Shown here: one piece after another, positions 63,106 through 64,000 of the stretch
Numbering within the stretch: position 1 is the stretch's first letter
Layout of the letters: each line of letters begins with the position of its first letter
Assembly: GCA_021613535.1 (NCBI GenBank)
Contig: CP075495.1
Location: 10,478,001 to 10,542,000 of the forward strand
Reading direction: 5' to 3'
Source: Adineta vaga
Taxonomy: Eukaryota > Rotifera
DNA length: 64,000 bases
Position numbers and translations under genes: made by a program
Notes under the pieces: model-generated
Databases searched by the model: none
What the model was told of the DNA's origin: nothing
The model's input: the letters and a program-made list of their open reading frames with translations, nothing else

Positions 63106-63945
63106 AGTAATACCACCACTTCTATCAAGTCCATGGTTAAAAGGCATGTTAGTCAATACAAAATCTATCCCTGAATTATTTAAAATCATCGAAAAATTGA
63201 ATTTTAATTTAACATTAAGTAATCGTTATTTACAGGAACTTAGTCAACATTATGTGTAAGTTTTTCCTCATACTTATTTTGATATTTATTCAATAAATTC
63301 GAATATTTAGAAAGAAACTAGATGAAACACAACAAACAACTGATCTTCTTCTCAAAGCATCGAAAAGTGCCGATGAAAAAGTAAGTTTTTTCCTCTTATT
63401 TTTGTTTTTCGTATGTCTTCAATTTTCATTTGATTTTAGTTCGAATATCTCGAAGATCAATTATATAAATTACAGGAAAATTTCACTGATGTTTCTTATC
63501 GTTTGATTAAACTCGAAGCTTGGATTCCTTTGATTGTGACTATTATATTTTGTCTATTTATTTGGTCTTTGTGGACAACATGTCGTTTGATGCGTGTACG
63601 ACGAAAATTGAAATTTTTTATTGCAGAATACGAAAAATTGAGAACTGGTTCGTTTACATTCTTCGATCTTACAAATCTTCTTATGCATATATTTTAGTAA
63701 AACAAATCGAGAAAGATGATGATGAAGATGATGATGATGTTGGTGATTCTCCAATACTTTGTAATGGTATGAGTAAACGAAAATTATCAACAGATTCAAG
63801 TGATTCAGTACCTAGTCGTTCTCAACGTGTACCTGATTTAACATTGAGTAAAATTCAAGAAAATGTTATTGAAAAAACTAAACATGAAACGAAAAGAAAA
63901 TCATCAAATCCAACACGACATTTATTACCACTGAGTACAATTTAA
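60520..63945 (+). CDS. SUCO: SUN-domain protein SUCO (SLP1/OPT family), one frame break
   Basis: ER or nuclear-envelope membrane protein of the SLP1/SUCO branch of SUN-domain proteins. Twelve exons from ATG 60520 to TAA 63945 give about 938 residues. Near the N-terminus is a signal-anchor ([20 protein letters not shown]), later the family motif [12 protein letters not shown]. The SUN domain (about 61490-62030) has [70 protein letters not shown] and [20 protein letters not shown]-terminally come a coiled-coil-like stretch, a membrane helix ([19 protein letters not shown]) and a basic/acidic tail. In exon 61838-62707 the frame must shift by one base near 62475-62485, between CQCPLIRKY and [18 protein letters not shown]; no canonical intron fixes it. 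A poly-Asn AAT run lies at 63074-63113. The 3' UTR runs off the window. Confidence 0.88.
63074..63113. repeat. (AAT)n coding microsatellite in SUCO
   Basis: About thirteen AAT units encode a poly-Asn run in the low-complexity linker between the SUN domain and the C-terminal membrane helix. It is likely length-variable. Confidence 0.8.
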
Positions 63946-64000
63946 TCAATTATTTCAATAATTTGTTTTTTGTTTGTTTTGTTTTATTTCTTGTGCATAT

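Noticed and set aside
63074-63113. AAT repeat as a regulatory element
   Set aside because: It lies inside an open SUCO exon and simply encodes poly-Asn.

Overview
The window looks like nuclear DNA of a small, intron-poor-to-compact animal genome, most likely a bdelloid rotifer (inference). The evidence is: AT-rich DNA; GT-AG introns that are mostly 45-70 bp; clear metazoan proteins (CNOT6, a Not-class homeobox protein, BRM/BRG1, WDFY3, NHP2, SUCO, CPVL); and ionotropic glutamate receptors whose pore carries a K+-channel-like VGYG filter, a receptor type described from the bdelloid Adineta vaga (AvGluR1). Several genes occur as diverged, patchily identical duplicates, which also fits bdelloids. 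No bacterial operon, CRISPR array, rRNA or convincing tRNA was seen.

Layout. 0.3-7.5 kb: CNOT6 (CCR4-type deadenylase) on +, split by a 4.5-kb intron that holds a complete two-exon gene on the same strand. 8.0-11.2 kb: two tandem CPVL-like serine carboxypeptidases on -, mosaic in identity. 11.8-12.6 kb: a CDP-alcohol phosphatidyltransferase resembling phosphatidylinositol synthase. 12.6-21.3 kb: a gene-poor tract with coding debris, a 175-bp hAT-like MITE with a perfect 8-bp target duplication, a broken protein-kinase-like gene and a degenerate membrane-protein locus. 21.4-22.0 kb: a small single-pass membrane protein. 22.2-24.9 kb: an intact intronless ionotropic glutamate receptor on -. 26.2-27.1 kb: a Not-class homeobox gene. 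28.0-28.7 kb: a LURP-one-like protein with an unusual signal peptide. 29.5-30.6 kb: a Pro/Gln-rich protein, divergently arranged with the BRM/BRG1 ATPase gene at 30.9-35.8 kb. 38.7-54.5 kb: WDFY3/ALFY, about 65 exons. 55.7-58.4 kb: a second glutamate receptor, in inverted orientation to the first and broken by two single-base deletions. 59.0-63.9 kb: a small unknown gene divergent from NHP2, followed by SUCO (SUN-domain protein).

The intact genes are mostly unrelated single-copy housekeeping or regulatory genes: mRNA decay, chromatin remodelling, selective autophagy, H/ACA snoRNP and ER/nuclear-envelope proteins. They do not form one pathway. The accessory signal lies in the duplicated receptor and peptidase families and in the decayed 12.6-21.3 kb tract. 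Single-base frame breaks recur (kinase-like gene, second receptor, one WDFY3 junction, one SUCO exon, possibly the Pro/Gln-rich gene). They could be real decay on one allele or consensus errors in the assembly, and the two cannot be separated from sequence alone. I did not find a convincing wholly new system; the K+-filter glutamate receptor pair and the nested gene are the items best worth checking.
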